Part shown: piece after piece, positions 27,260 to 36,352 of the stretch
Numbering within the stretch: position 1 is the stretch's first letter
Layout: each line of letters begins with the position of its first letter
From: Blautia sp. An249
Lineage (GTDB): Bacteria > Bacillota > Clostridia > Lachnospirales > Lachnospiraceae
Reading direction: 5' to 3'
Length of the DNA: 64,000 nucleotides
Assembly (NCBI RefSeq): GCF_002159835.1
Contig: NZ_NFJL01000001.1
Span: 310,001-374,000 of the forward strand
The notes under the pieces: generated by a model
What the model was told of the DNA's origin: nothing
What the model saw: the letters and a program-made list of their open reading frames with translations, nothing else
Database searches by the model: none
Made by a program: the position numbers and the translations under genes

Positions 27260-28798
27260 ATGAATAAAAGACCTACGGTTTTAATGATTTTAGATGGATA
27301 TGGTTTAAATAAAAAGCAGGAACACAATGCGGTATTCGAGGGAAAAACCCCGGTTATGGACAAGCTGATGAAAGAATATCCCTTCGTAGAGGGATATGCC
27401 AGCGGTCTGGCAGTGGGACTTCCGGACGGCCAGATGGGAAATTCTGAAGTCGGCCATATGAATATGGGCGCAGGAAGAATTGTATATCAGGAATTAACAA
27501 GAATTACAAAAGAGATCGAAGACGGAGATTTCTTCCAGAACGAAGCGCTTCTGGCAGCTATGAAAAACGCGAAAGAAAACGACTCAGCCATTCACTTTAT
27601 GGGCCTTCTTTCCGACGGAGGCGTACACAGCCACAATACCCATTTATACGGACTTCTGGAAATGGCAAAGAAAAACGGACTTTCCAAAGTCTACGTGCAT
27701 TGTTTCCTGGATGGACGTGATACTCCGCCTGCATCCGGAAAGAGCTATATAGAAGAGCTTCAGGCTAAAATGAAGGAAATCGGCGTTGGTGAAATCGGCG
27801 TGGTTTCCGGACGTTATTATGCAATGGACAGGGATAACCGCTGGGATCGTGTGGAGAAAGCTTACCGCGCCCTTGTACATGGGGAAGGGGTAAAAGGAAG
27901 CGATGCGGCAGAAGCTGTTCAGAAATCCTACGATGAGGGAACAACCGATGAATTCGTAGTTCCTACTGTTATGGTAAAAGACGGAAAGCCTGTAACAGTT
28001 ATTTCAGATAAAGATTCCGTGGTATTCTTTAACTTCCGTCCGGACCGTGCAAGAGAGATTACCAGAGCATTCTGCGACAATGAGTTCAGCGGTTTCCAGA
28101 GAGAGAAGAAACTGGACGTGACCTTCGTCTGCTTTACCGACTATGATGAAACCATAGAGAACAAACTGGTTGCATTCCACAAGGTTGCTTTAAAGAATAC
28201 TTTCGGCGAATATCTGGCAGCGCACAATATGACTCAGGTACGTATTGCAGAAACAGAAAAATATGCTCATGTAACGTTCTTCTTTAACGGAGGAGTAGAA
28301 GAGCCCAATGCCGGCGAAGATCGGATCCTGGTGAAATCTCCTAAGGTTGCCACCTATGACTTACAGCCCCAGATGAGCGCACCTCAGGTCTGCGACAAAC
28401 TGGTAGAAGCCATTAAATCCGGAAAATATGATGTGGTTATTGTAAACTTTGCAAATCCTGATATGGTTGGACATACAGGAGTTGAGAGCGCAGCTATTGC
28501 AGCCATTGAAGCAGTGGATGAATGTGTGGGAAGAACGGTAGAAGCTATTAAAGAAGTAAATGGACAGATGTTTATCTGCGCGGATCATGGAAACGCAGAA
28601 CAGTTGGTAGATTATGAGACAGGAGATCCATTTACCGCACACACAACCAATCCGGTTCCCTTTATTCTGGTAAATGCAGATCCGGCATACAGCCTGAAAG
28701 AGGGCGGATGTCTGGCAGATATTGTCCCCACTTTAATTGAACTGATGGGAATGGAAAAACCGGCAGAAATGACTGGAACTTCCCTTCTGAAAAAATAA
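27260..28798 (+). CDS. gpmI: 2,3-bisphosphoglycerate-independent phosphoglycerate mutase
   Basis: This 512-residue, manganese-dependent mutase interconverts 3- and 2-phosphoglycerate. It starts with the metal-binding VLMILDGYGL, has nucleophile S62 in MGNSEVGH, HCFLDGRDTPP in the transferase domain, and NFANPDMVGHTG and CADHGNAEQ in the alkaline-phosphatase-like core. Length is typical. It ends with a strong terminator ahead of a 1-kb gene-free region. Confidence 0.98.
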   Translation: MNKRPTVLMILDGYGLNKKQEHNAVFEGKTPVMDKLMKEYPFVEGYASGLAVGLPDGQMGNSEVGHMNMGAGRIVYQELTRITKEIEDGDFFQNEALLAAMKNAKENDSAIHFMGLLSDGGVHSHNTHLYGLLEMAKKNGLSKVYVHCFLDGRDTPPASGKSYIEELQAKMKEIGVGEIGVVSGRYYAMDRDNRWDRVEKAYRALVHGEGVKGSDAAEAVQKSYDEGTTDEFVVPTVMVKDGKPVTVISDKDSVVFFNFRPDRAREITRAFCDNEFSGFQREKKLDVTFVCFTDYDETIENKLVAFHKVALKNTFGEYLAAHNMTQVRIAETEKYAHVTFFFNGGVEEPNAGEDRILVKSPKVATYDLQPQMSAPQVCDKLVEAIKSGKYDVVIVNFANPDMVGHTGVESAAIAAIEAVDECVGRTVEAIKEVNGQMFICADHGNAEQLVDYETGDPFTAHTTNPVPFILVNADPAYSLKEGGCLADIVPTLIELMGMEKPAEMTGTSLLKK

Positions 28799-28822
28799 GA
28801 AATCATTTTTTAGAAACGGATA

Positions 28823-28863
28823 AGAGCCATTAGATTTTATATCTGAAATCTAATGGCTCTTTA
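28823..28863 (+). terminator. Rho-independent terminator after gpmI
   Basis: AGAGCCATTAGATTT (28823-28837) pairs perfectly with AAATCTAATGGCTCT (28846-28860), followed by a short TT. Confidence 0.8.
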
Positions 28864-29115
28864 AAACTGTGTGTCCAATGGACGTTACCTCTCTTTCTGA
28901 AATTTGGTTCAATCCTTTTGCTTAAAACATTTTTCCGGTATTCTTTGATAATCTCTTTCTCTATATCTTTTGCCTGCGCCTTGCAATTGACATATTGTAG
29001 GTGGGGATACTATCTAATCTTTTCCGCCATCTAAACGTATCTGACAATTAGGAAACGAATCATTTATGGTATCTACCGTCTAAACGTATCCGGTATAAAA
29101 GATGATAGATTTCTA

Positions 29116-29256
29116 TTAGAAAACCCTCTCTGATACGCTATCCAATACCATATTTTCGTTTTCAGCTTCCTTATCGGAATATGTAACGGCGGTCAGGAAA
29201 TCTTTTCGGTTTCCGTTTCCTTTTTTCGTTGGACACTTAAGTCTTACTTTCAGGAA
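29116..29256 (-). pseudogene. Possible decayed coding fragment (very tentative)
   Basis: On the minus strand a 46-codon stretch is open between stops and reads like protein in its second half (FLTAVTYSDKEAENENMV). It has no ATG near its start and no ribosome site. Further protein-like pieces occur in other frames to 28840, including two that share IRLDG because of the 12-base direct repeat. This could be a gene remnant or chance; no family was recognised. Confidence 0.2.
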
Positions 29257-29517
29257 TCAGAAGAATATAAATATTACTATACTTTAAAAAATAATGATAT
29301 TAATTTACTTAATATAACTTTTATTCTTTAAAAATTATAGAGGCTGAATATTTATATCGTTATCCAACTATACAAATGGTTCTTTGCAACCGTTTCTTAG
29401 TCTTACGAAAATATTTCTGATATGATATGCAGTACCTGGCCTCTAAGAGTTTTAGAAAATAAATATTATTTTCGTTATATTATCAAATGTTACCTTCAAA
29501 AATACTTTTTAGTACAA

Positions 29518-29648
29518 GGGTCGCACCTTCTTTCTTTAAGATTTTATTTTGGGTATTTCTTTACGTTTCTGGTGGTCCGTACCTTCCTTTCTTTAAATTA
29601 TGAGGTAAACCATATCGTTTTCGGTGGTCTCTCCTCCTTCTTTTTCTT
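29518..29648 (-). repeat. Three degenerate tandem repeats of about 53 bases
   Basis: On the plus strand the units centre on GGGTCGCACCTTCTTTCTTT (29518-29537), GGTGGTCCGTACCTTCCTTT (29571-29590) and GGTGGTCTCTCCTCCTTC (29623-29640). The GTC positions are 55 and 52 bases apart. On the minus strand, the transcribed side, they read as purine-rich AAAGAAAGGAAGG tracts followed by a GACCACC-type segment. Confidence 0.5.
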
Positions 29649-29667
29649 TCTGTTTGTTTATGTTGTT

Positions 29668-29696
29668 ATAATAGCAGAAAATATATGATATGTCAA
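29668..29696 (-). promoter_or_regulatory. Strong minus-strand promoter in the gpmI-eno island
   Basis: On the minus strand: TTGACA (29696-29691), 17-base spacer, TATTAT (29673-29668). It points into the tandem repeats, away from eno, with no recognisable gene downstream, so it may drive an uncharacterised RNA. Confidence 0.6.
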
Positions 29697-29882
29697 TATA
29701 AAAATAGAAAAAAGTTAAAAAAACATAAATTAAACTATTAAGTAGAAATAAAAAATATAAATAATCAGAAAATAATAAAATAATTAAAAAATTGATGCGA
29801 TAACTAAAAGACAAATCGGGAGGATATTTTTCGGGAATTCACACATACTAGGACAAAAGCGATAGATTTAGGAGGGATGTTC

Positions 29883-31220
29883 ATGTTTCGATACTTACCG
29901 ATAAGAAAAGTACACGCAAGACAAGTATTGGACTCCAGAGGAAATCCTACCGTAGAAGTTGAAGTTACTGTTGGAGAAGGGATCGTTGGGATCAATGGAT
30001 ATACAGCAAAAGCAATTGTTCCTTCAGGAGCCTCAACAGGAAAATTTGAGGCTGTGGAATTAAGAGACGGAGTAAAAGACAAATACGTAGGTTTAGGAGT
30101 AGAAAAGGCGGTTAATAATGTAAATACCAGACTGTCTGAGGCAATCCTGGGAGAAAACGCCCTGAATCAGGAAGTGATTGACCGGATTCTGATTGATACA
30201 GACGGAACAGAAAATAAAAGCAGCGCAGGAGCCAATGCGATGCTGGGAGTATCCATGGCAGTAGCCAGAGCGGCAGCTCTGGCCCTGAGAATTCCGCTTT
30301 ATCAGTATATCGGTGGATGTCATACCTGCCGTCTGCCGGTTCCTATGATGAATATTTTAAATGGAGGACGGCATGCGGACAATACGGTGGATCTGCAGGA
30401 ATTTATGATTATGCCAGTGGGAGCAGACAGCTTTTCCAAAGCCCTGCAGATGTGCGCGGAAGTTTATCAGTTCTTAAAAATCCTGCTGAAGGAAAACAGA
30501 CTTTCCACAGGGGTGGGAGACGAGGGCGGCTTTGCGCCGGACATTGCTGATTCTTCGGAAGTTCTCAGATTCATGGTAGAGGCAGTGGAAAAGGCAGGCT
30601 ATACGGCGGGAAAAGATATTTTCTTCGCCATTGACGCAGCCGCCAGTGAACTCTATGATGAAGAGAAACACATCTATTATTTCCCCGGAGAAAGCAAAAT
30701 GAGCGGGGAAAAGGTGCAGAGGGACGGACAGGAAATGATTGCCTATTATGAAGAGCTGATTGAACAGTTCCCCATTGTCTCCATCGAAGACGGGCTTCAT
30801 GAAGATGACTGGGAAGGATGGACTTCTATGACAGAGAAACTGGGGAAAAAGATCCAGTTGGTCGGGGACGACTTGTTTGTAACCAATAAAAAGAGGCTCA
30901 ATTGCGGCATTAAACTTAAGGCAGCCAATGCTATTTTAGTGAAGGTAAATCAGATAGGAACTCTGACAGAGGCGCTGCAGGCAGTGGAGCTTGCCCATCG
31001 AAATGGGTACAATGCGGTAATTTCCCACAGATCCGGGGAAACGGAAGACCCCTTTATTGCAGATTTGGCCGTTGCCACCGGCGCCGGGCAGATCAAAGCA
31101 GGAGCGCCCTGCCGATCCGACCGGAACGCAAAATATAATCAGCTTTTGAGAATCGAGGAATATCTGGGAGAACAGGCTGTTTATGAAGCGCCTTCTTTTG
31201 GTTGGGGGAGCGAAAAATAA
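29883..31220 (+). CDS. eno: Enolase
   Basis: This 445-residue enzyme converts 2-phosphoglycerate to phosphoenolpyruvate. The active-site blocks are all present: [48 protein letters not shown], the catalytic lysine in [18 protein letters not shown], and the lysine in GQIKAGAP. Some normally invariant neighbours differ: [14 protein letters not shown] where most have GGFNAKTLPVPMMN, and [17 protein letters not shown] 29883 lies 7 bases after AGGAGG (29870-29875); ATG 29877 would be too close. It follows the long AT-rich island. Confidence 0.95.
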   Translation: MFRYLPIRKVHARQVLDSRGNPTVEVEVTVGEGIVGINGYTAKAIVPSGASTGKFEAVELRDGVKDKYVGLGVEKAVNNVNTRLSEAILGENALNQEVIDRILIDTDGTENKSSAGANAMLGVSMAVARAAALALRIPLYQYIGGCHTCRLPVPMMNILNGGRHADNTVDLQEFMIMPVGADSFSKALQMCAEVYQFLKILLKENRLSTGVGDEGGFAPDIADSSEVLRFMVEAVEKAGYTAGKDIFFAIDAAASELYDEEKHIYYFPGESKMSGEKVQRDGQEMIAYYEELIEQFPIVSIEDGLHEDDWEGWTSMTEKLGKKIQLVGDDLFVTNKKRLNCGIKLKAANAILVKVNQIGTLTEALQAVELAHRNGYNAVISHRSGETEDPFIADLAVATGAGQIKAGAPCRSDRNAKYNQLLRIEEYLGEQAVYEAPSFGWGSEK

Positions 31221-31266
31221 GATTCCATGGCTGTCACAGATTTTTCAAAAATATCCAAGTTTGTTG

Positions 31267-31295
31267 TTGAAATCCTGAAACTCCTATGCTAAAAT
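31267..31295 (+). promoter_or_regulatory. Promoter of secG
   Basis: TTGAAA (31267-31272), 17-base spacer, TAAAAT (31290-31295), before AGGAGG and the secG start. Confidence 0.65.
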
Positions 31296-31323
31296 ATGCT
31301 TTAGTTGATTAGGAGGTAAGGAC

Positions 31324-31557
31324 ATGGAGATTTTAAGAATTATTTTGACAGTATTGTTTGTAATAGATTGTCTTGGTCTTACAGTTGTCGTTTTGATGCA
31401 GGAGGGTAAACAACAGGGACTCGGGGCGATAGCCGGTATGGCAGATACCTATTGGGGCAAGAATAAAGGCCGTTCCATGGAAGGCGGACTGGTAAAAGCC
31501 ACAATCATTATGGGTGTGCTGTTTATCGGATTAGCACTTGTTTTAAATTTAATCTGA
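31324..31557 (+). CDS. secG: Preprotein translocase subunit SecG
   Basis: At 77 residues with two membrane helices (about 3-22 and 54-76) and the connecting VLMQEGKQQGLGAIAGM segment, this matches SecG, the accessory subunit of the SecYEG channel. It has a consensus-spaced promoter and AGGAGG. A terminator separates it from rnr, although the gene order secG-rnr-smpB is conserved across Firmicutes. Confidence 0.95.
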   Translation: MEILRIILTVLFVIDCLGLTVVVLMQEGKQQGLGAIAGMADTYWGKNKGRSMEGGLVKATIIMGVLFIGLALVLNLI

Positions 31558-31564
31558 AATCGGA

Positions 31565-31597
31565 AAACACTCTTGCGGGGAAGCAAGAGTGTTTTTT
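31565..31597 (+). terminator. Rho-independent terminator after secG
   Basis: AACACTCTTGC (31566-31576) pairs with GCAAGAGTGTT (31583-31593), followed by T6 in total. Readthrough probably feeds rnr, which starts 22 bases later. Confidence 0.9.
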
Positions 31598-31619
31598 ATG
31601 TAATACAAAAAGGAGCAGA

Positions 31620-33809
31620 ATGAATAAAAAAGTAATCGAAAAAAGAAAGAAAATATTACTGGATATTATGGGAGATCCCATTTACCGTCCCATGCGGCTA
31701 AGAGAGCTGGCAATGCTTTTAAATGTGCCGAGACCGGAGCGGAAAGCTCTCTATGAAATCCTGGACGCCCTTATTGAAGAAGGCAAGGCCAGCCTGGACA
31801 ATAAGGGCCGCTACCGGAAAGGGAAAACATCGGAAGGCAAAGTTCTGGAAGGTACCTTTGTGGGAAATTCCAGAGGCTTTGGATTTGTAGAGATTCCTGA
31901 TGAGGAAGAGGATATTTTCATTCCCGAAGAAGCCACGGGCACGGCCATGCATATGGATAAGGTGCAGGTCAGCCTAAAGGAAGAAGGAAAAGAGGGGCGC
32001 AGACGGGAAGGACAGATCGTAAAAGTTTTAGAGCGGGGAATTACAGAAGTGGTGGGGACCTTTGACAAAAGCCAGAACTATGGGTTTGTAATAAGCGACA
32101 ATCCCAGGTTTTCCAAAGACATTTTTATTCCGAAAGAGTTTTCCCATGGAGCTTCTCATGGAGATAAAGTAATCGCCGTTATTACCGATTATGGAAGCAG
32201 CAATAAGAATCCGGAAGGAAAAATCACAGAAGTGCTGGGAAATATTAATACGCCGGGAACCGATATTTTAGCCATTGCCAAAGGATTCGGACTTCCCACA
32301 GAGTTTCCGCCCAGAGTACTGAATCAGGCCGGGAAGATGAAAGATCATGTGATTGAAAGTGACTTCCAGGGACGTATGGATTTGCGGAAATGGACCATTG
32401 TAACCATTGACGGAGAAGATGCAAAAGATCTGGATGATGGAATTTCCCTTACGAAAGAAGGGAAAACCTATCATCTGGGTGTTCACATTGCAGATGTAAG
32501 CAATTATGTACAGGCAAAAAGCGCGTTAGATCGGGAAGCGTTAAAAAGAGGCACCAGTGTATATCTGACCGACCGTGTGATTCCCATGCTGCCGGTGGAA
32601 TTATCCAATGGGATCTGTTCGCTGAATCAGGGAGAGGACAGGCTGGCGTTAAGCTGTCTGATTGACATTGATGAAAAGGGAAAAGTCTTAAAGCATCAGA
32701 TTGTGGAGTCTGTGATCTGTGTGGAGCAGAGAATGACCTATACAGATGTGAAGAATATTCTGGAAGATACAGACAAAGAAGCGAAGGCAAAATACGCGGA
32801 TTTAGTTCCTCTGTTTCACAGAATGGCCAGACTGTCGCAGGTTCTGAGAGAGAAAAGAAAGAAGCGGGGAGCTATTGACTTTGATTTCCCGGAGAGTAAA
32901 ATTGTATTAAATGCCAGCGGAAAGCCGGTGGAGATTAAAGCTTATGAGCAGAATGTGGCAACGCGGATTATTGAGGACTTTATGCTTCTGGCCAATGAAA
33001 CGGTGGCGGAAGAATTCTGTAAAAGAGGGTATCCTTTTGTCTACCGGGTACATGAAAATCCGGATCCGGAAAAGACAGAGGCTTTACTGACCCTTCTGCG
33101 CAGTCATGGGATTTCCGTTCAGAAGAAGAGACAGGAGATTACTCCCAAGGAAATACAGACCGTATTACACGATCTGGAAGGGAAGCAGGAAGAGGCTCAG
33201 ATTAGCCGGCTGATCTTAAGAACGATGAAACAGGCCCGCTACACCACAGACTGTATGGGCCATTTCGGACTGGCGGCAAAATATTACTGCCATTTCACAT
33301 CGCCTATCCGACGGTATCCGGACTTACAGATTCACCGGATTATTAAAGATCACATAAGAGGCCGGATGAGTAAAGAAAAAATTGCAGCATACCGGGAGTT
33401 CCTGGATGATGTGGCAGAACAGTCCAGCGTGATGGAGCGCAGGGCAGAAGAAGCGGAAAGAGAAGTGGAAAAACTGAAAAAAGCAGAATATATGTCTTAT
33501 CATATCGGAGAAATATACGAGGGAATTATCTCCGGTGTGACCGGATGGGGCTTTTATGTGGAACTTCCCAATACGGTGGAAGGCCTGGTTCATGTAAACA
33601 GCCTTCAGGACGATTATTACGTTTATGACAAAGAAAACCATGTTCTTTCCGGGGAAATGACCAGAAAGAAATATGGTCTGGGGGATACGGTAACAGTGCG
33701 GGTGGCAGATACGGACTGTGTACTGAAAACCATTGATTTTGTGCTTGTAAAGAAAGAGGATGAACAGAGGGAGGAAGAAGGATGGCCAAGGAATCCCAGA
33801 ACCGATTAA
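31620..33809 (+). CDS. rnr: Ribonuclease R
   Basis: This 729-residue 3'-5' exoribonuclease has an N-terminal winged-helix region (1-65), two cold-shock OB folds (about 68-230), the RNB catalytic domain with metal-binding aspartates in [12 protein letters not shown] (about 262-273), and a C-terminal S1 domain (about 628-710). RNase R degrades structured RNA and works with SmpB-tmRNA in quality control. It overlaps smpB by 28 bases, indicating coupled expression. Confidence 0.97.
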   Translation: MNKKVIEKRKKILLDIMGDPIYRPMRLRELAMLLNVPRPERKALYEILDALIEEGKASLDNKGRYRKGKTSEGKVLEGTFVGNSRGFGFVEIPDEEEDIFIPEEATGTAMHMDKVQVSLKEEGKEGRRREGQIVKVLERGITEVVGTFDKSQNYGFVISDNPRFSKDIFIPKEFSHGASHGDKVIAVITDYGSSNKNPEGKITEVLGNINTPGTDILAIAKGFGLPTEFPPRVLNQAGKMKDHVIESDFQGRMDLRKWTIVTIDGEDAKDLDDGISLTKEGKTYHLGVHIADVSNYVQAKSALDREALKRGTSVYLTDRVIPMLPVELSNGICSLNQGEDRLALSCLIDIDEKGKVLKHQIVESVICVEQRMTYTDVKNILEDTDKEAKAKYADLVPLFHRMARLSQVLREKRKKRGAIDFDFPESKIVLNASGKPVEIKAYEQNVATRIIEDFMLLANETVAEEFCKRGYPFVYRVHENPDPEKTEALLTLLRSHGISVQKKRQEITPKEIQTVLHDLEGKQEEAQISRLILRTMKQARYTTDCMGHFGLAAKYYCHFTSPIRRYPDLQIHRIIKDHIRGRMSKEKIAAYREFLDDVAEQSSVMERRAEEAEREVEKLKKAEYMSYHIGEIYEGIISGVTGWGFYVELPNTVEGLVHVNSLQDDYYVYDKENHVLSGEMTRKKYGLGDTVTVRVADTDCVLKTIDFVLVKKEDEQREEEGWPRNPRTD

Positions 33810-34252
33810 TCGCAAATAATAAAAAGGCTTATCACGATTATTTTATTGAAGACACTTATGAGGCGGGAATTTCTCTCGCCGGAACAGAAGTAAAATCCCT
33901 TCGGATGGGAAAATGCAGCATTAAGGAATCTTTTGTCCGAATTGAAAAAGGAGAAGTTTATATTTACGGAATGCATATCAGTCCCTATGAGAAGGGGAAT
34001 ATTTTTAATAAGGATCCTTTAAGAACCAGAAAACTTCTGCTTCATCAGTATGAAATCCGTAAAATAGAAGGGAAGATTAAAGAAAAAGGATTCACTCTGG
34101 TTCCACTGAAAGTGTATTTTAAAGGAAGTCTGGTAAAGGTGGAAATCGGCGTTGCCCGGGGAAAGAAACTCTATGACAAGCGTCAGACCATTGCAAAAAA
34201 AGATCAGCGAAGAGAAGCAGAACGGGATTTCAAGGTGAAAAACCTTTACTAG
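33782..34252 (+). CDS. smpB: tmRNA-binding protein SmpB
   Basis: This 156-residue protein delivers tmRNA to stalled ribosomes. It shows [35 protein letters not shown] and the basic C-terminal tail with [17 protein letters not shown]. The start lies within the end of rnr behind GGAGGAAG. The tmRNA gene ssrA, often next to smpB, is not in the 10-base gap that follows nor elsewhere in the window that I could see. Confidence 0.97.
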   Translation: MAKESQNRLIANNKKAYHDYFIEDTYEAGISLAGTEVKSLRMGKCSIKESFVRIEKGEVYIYGMHISPYEKGNIFNKDPLRTRKLLLHQYEIRKIEGKIKEKGFTLVPLKVYFKGSLVKVEIGVARGKKLYDKRQTIAKKDQRREAERDFKVKNLY

Positions 34253-34262
34253 AGGAAACACT

Positions 34263-35027
34263 ATGATTTATATTTCACATTTAATGGAAGATGAGATTCT
34301 GGCAGAATTGCTGGAAGAAGGAAGAAAACGCGGGGAAGTCCTGGGAGTGGAATCCATTGAGTTCGGGATTGGGTTCGAGCTGGATAAGCTGCCCCAAACG
34401 CTGAAATCCTATGAGAAGCGTCTGGAGAAACTGGGGCGGCCTCCCCTGACTCTGCACGGGCCTTTTCTGGATTTAAACGGGGCCAGTTATGATACACGGA
34501 TACAGAAAGCCACAAAGGAGAGGTTTCAGCAGGCTTATGACGCGGCCGAATATCTGGGGGCATCCAAAATTGTTTATCATTCCGGCTTTATTCCTCAGAT
34601 TTATCTGGAAGAAGGCTGGGCGGAGAGAATGGCTCAGTTCTGGACAGAATTTCTGGATGGAAAAGGGGAATCCATCCAGATCTGTATGGAAAATGTTCTG
34701 GACAGAAATTACAGATTGGTAAGGGAAGTCTGTAAAAGGATCAATCATCCGGCTTTTGCTCTGTGTCTGGATATTGGCCATGCCCATGTATACTCTCCTT
34801 ATCCTGTGGAAGAGTGGATAGTGGAGCTGGGAAAATATACAGGCCATATCCATCTTCATGATAACCGGAAAGATAAGGATTCCCATCTGGCTTTGGGGGA
34901 GGGAACCATCCCGGTGGAAAAGGCGTTAAAACTTCTGAAGAAGCACTGCAGCCAGGCTACCTGTACGCTGGAAAACAGAACAAAAGAAGAGGTGCTGCAG
35001 TCGTTGGAGAGAATAGGAATAATGTAA
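34263..35027 (+). CDS. Sugar phosphate isomerase/epimerase-like TIM-barrel protein
   Basis: This 254-residue AP-endonuclease-2-fold protein has metal-site residues in TLHGPF, IVYHSGF, CMENVL, CLDIGHAH, HIHLHDN and a final TLENR. The family contains endonuclease IV, xylose isomerase-like epimerases and many enzymes of unknown substrate. The protein lacks endonuclease IV hallmark motifs that I can recognise, so a sugar isomerase or epimerase is more likely. It lies 10 bases after smpB and may be cotranscribed. Confidence 0.75.
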   Translation: MIYISHLMEDEILAELLEEGRKRGEVLGVESIEFGIGFELDKLPQTLKSYEKRLEKLGRPPLTLHGPFLDLNGASYDTRIQKATKERFQQAYDAAEYLGASKIVYHSGFIPQIYLEEGWAERMAQFWTEFLDGKGESIQICMENVLDRNYRLVREVCKRINHPAFALCLDIGHAHVYSPYPVEEWIVELGKYTGHIHLHDNRKDKDSHLALGEGTIPVEKALKLLKKHCSQATCTLENRTKEEVLQSLERIGIM

Positions 35028-35050
35028 GAACAAAAAAGAGGTGAAACATT

Positions 35051-36352
35051 ATGGGACATATTACATCAAGACAGGCTTATAAGAGCCTGGAGGAGAGAAT
35101 TAACTGGTTTACACAGGGAGCCCCGCCTTCAGAAACTCTTTACAAAATTCTGCAGGTACTGTATACGGAAAAGGAAGCCAAATGGATGGCTCTTCTTCCT
35201 GTCCGTCCCTTTACCGCGAAGAAAGCGGCAAAAATCTGGAGAACTACCGAATATAAGGCGGAAAAGGTACTGGAGCATCTCTGTGAGAAGGCTCTTCTGG
35301 TAGATTCTTACCACAATGGGGTGCGAAAATTTGTAATGCCGCCGCCAATGGCCGGATTCTTTGAATTTGCCCTTATGAGAACCAGAGGGGATATTGATCA
35401 GAAATATTTAAGTGAACTGTATTATCAGTATATGAATGTGGAAGAAGATTTTGTAAAGGATCTGTTCTATGCCACAGAGACCAGACTGGGCCGGGTTTAC
35501 GTTCAGGAACCGGTACTTAGCAGCGAGAATGCCCTGCACATTCTGGATTATGAACGGGCCAGCTATATTTTAGACGAAGCAGAATACATAGGACTGGGAA
35601 CCTGTTACTGCCGTCATAAAATGCTTCATGCCGGACATCCCTGCGAGATTAACGCGCCTCTGGACGTGTGTCTGACCCTGGGAAACGTGGCTCGATCTCT
35701 GGCACAAAACGGCGGATTTGCCCGCCTGATTGATAAAGCAGAGGCAAGAGACGTACTGGAACGATCCTATGCGGCCAATCTGGTGCAGATCGGAGAAAAC
35801 GTGCAGAATAATCCCATGTTTATCTGCAACTGCTGCGGATGCTGCTGTGAAGCGCTGCAGGCGGCCAGAAAATTCAGCCCCATGCAGCCAGTGGCCACCA
35901 CCAACTATCAGCCAAAGGTAAAACAGGAAACCTGTATCGGATGTGGAAAATGTGAGAAAGTCTGCCCCATTCTGGCTATATCCATGGAAGAAGGGGAAAA
36001 CGGAAAGAAAAAACCGGTAATTGATATGGATATTTGTCTCGGCTGCGGCGTCTGCGCCAATAATTGTCCCACAAAGGCGATAGAGATGGAGAGAAGACCG
36101 GTACAGGTCATTACTCCCGTAAACAGTACCCACCGATTTGTTCTGCAGGCCATTGAAAAGGGAACTTTGCAGAACCTGGTATTTGACAATCATGCCTTTG
36201 CCAACCACAGAGCCATGGCCGCAGTATTCGGGGTTATTTTAAGCCTGCCGCCTCTGAAGCAGGCTCTGGCCAGCAAGCAGTTTAAATCCATTTATCTGGA
36301 TAAACTGCTGTCCAGTCAGGTGAATAAAAAGAAAAAACAGATTAAAGAATAA
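35051..36352 (+). CDS. Multi-cluster ferredoxin-like protein of unknown function
   Basis: This 433-residue protein has an N-terminal helical region with a winged-helix-like segment (about 25-95), a cysteine set GTCYC (183-187) plus C198, a dense CNCCGCCC motif (259-266), and a bacterial-type 2[4Fe-4S] ferredoxin domain with CIGCGKCEKVCP (295-306) and CLGCGVCANNCP (329-340). The C-terminal 90 residues are alpha-helical and basic. It is probably a cytoplasmic electron-transfer or metal-handling protein; I do not recognise a named function. Its stop overlaps the convergent pseudouridine synthase gene by 11 bases. Confidence 0.75.
   Translation: MGHITSRQAYKSLEERINWFTQGAPPSETLYKILQVLYTEKEAKWMALLPVRPFTAKKAAKIWRTTEYKAEKVLEHLCEKALLVDSYHNGVRKFVMPPPMAGFFEFALMRTRGDIDQKYLSELYYQYMNVEEDFVKDLFYATETRLGRVYVQEPVLSSENALHILDYERASYILDEAEYIGLGTCYCRHKMLHAGHPCEINAPLDVCLTLGNVARSLAQNGGFARLIDKAEARDVLERSYAANLVQIGENVQNNPMFICNCCGCCCEALQAARKFSPMQPVATTNYQPKVKQETCIGCGKCEKVCPILAISMEEGENGKKKPVIDMDICLGCGVCANNCPTKAIEMERRPVQVITPVNSTHRFVLQAIEKGTLQNLVFDNHAFANHRAMAAVFGVILSLPPLKQALASKQFKSIYLDKLLSSQVNKKKKQIKE

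Larger units (their letters stand above)
28864..29882. other. 1-kb AT-rich gene-free island between gpmI and eno
   Basis: There is no convincing gene in this stretch, which is out of character for the dense surroundings. The left part (28864-29260) has intermediate composition with the 12-base direct repeat TCTAAACGTATC at 29030-29041 and 29079-29090, and 8-base inverted repeats GTGTCCAA (28871-28878) and TTGGACAC (29229-29236). The right part is extremely AT-rich, especially 29240-29350 and 29660-29810. It holds a minus-strand promoter and three degenerate tandem repeats. No strong plus-strand promoter for eno was found; a TATAAT at 29667-29672 is the best -10 candidate. Confidence 0.7.

Noticed and set aside
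29422-29688. 88-codon plus-strand frame in the gpmI-eno island
   Set aside because: No ribosome site, composition of Tyr/Phe/Leu as expected from AT-rich DNA, and it covers the tandem repeats and the minus-strand promoter.
29593-29814. 73-codon minus-strand frame in the same island
   Set aside because: Its 5' half runs through the -35/-10 promoter and very AT-rich DNA; low-complexity Phe/Tyr/Leu composition.
34253-34262. tmRNA gene (ssrA) next to smpB
   Set aside because: Only 10 bases separate smpB from the next gene, and no tRNA-Ala-like ends were seen nearby.
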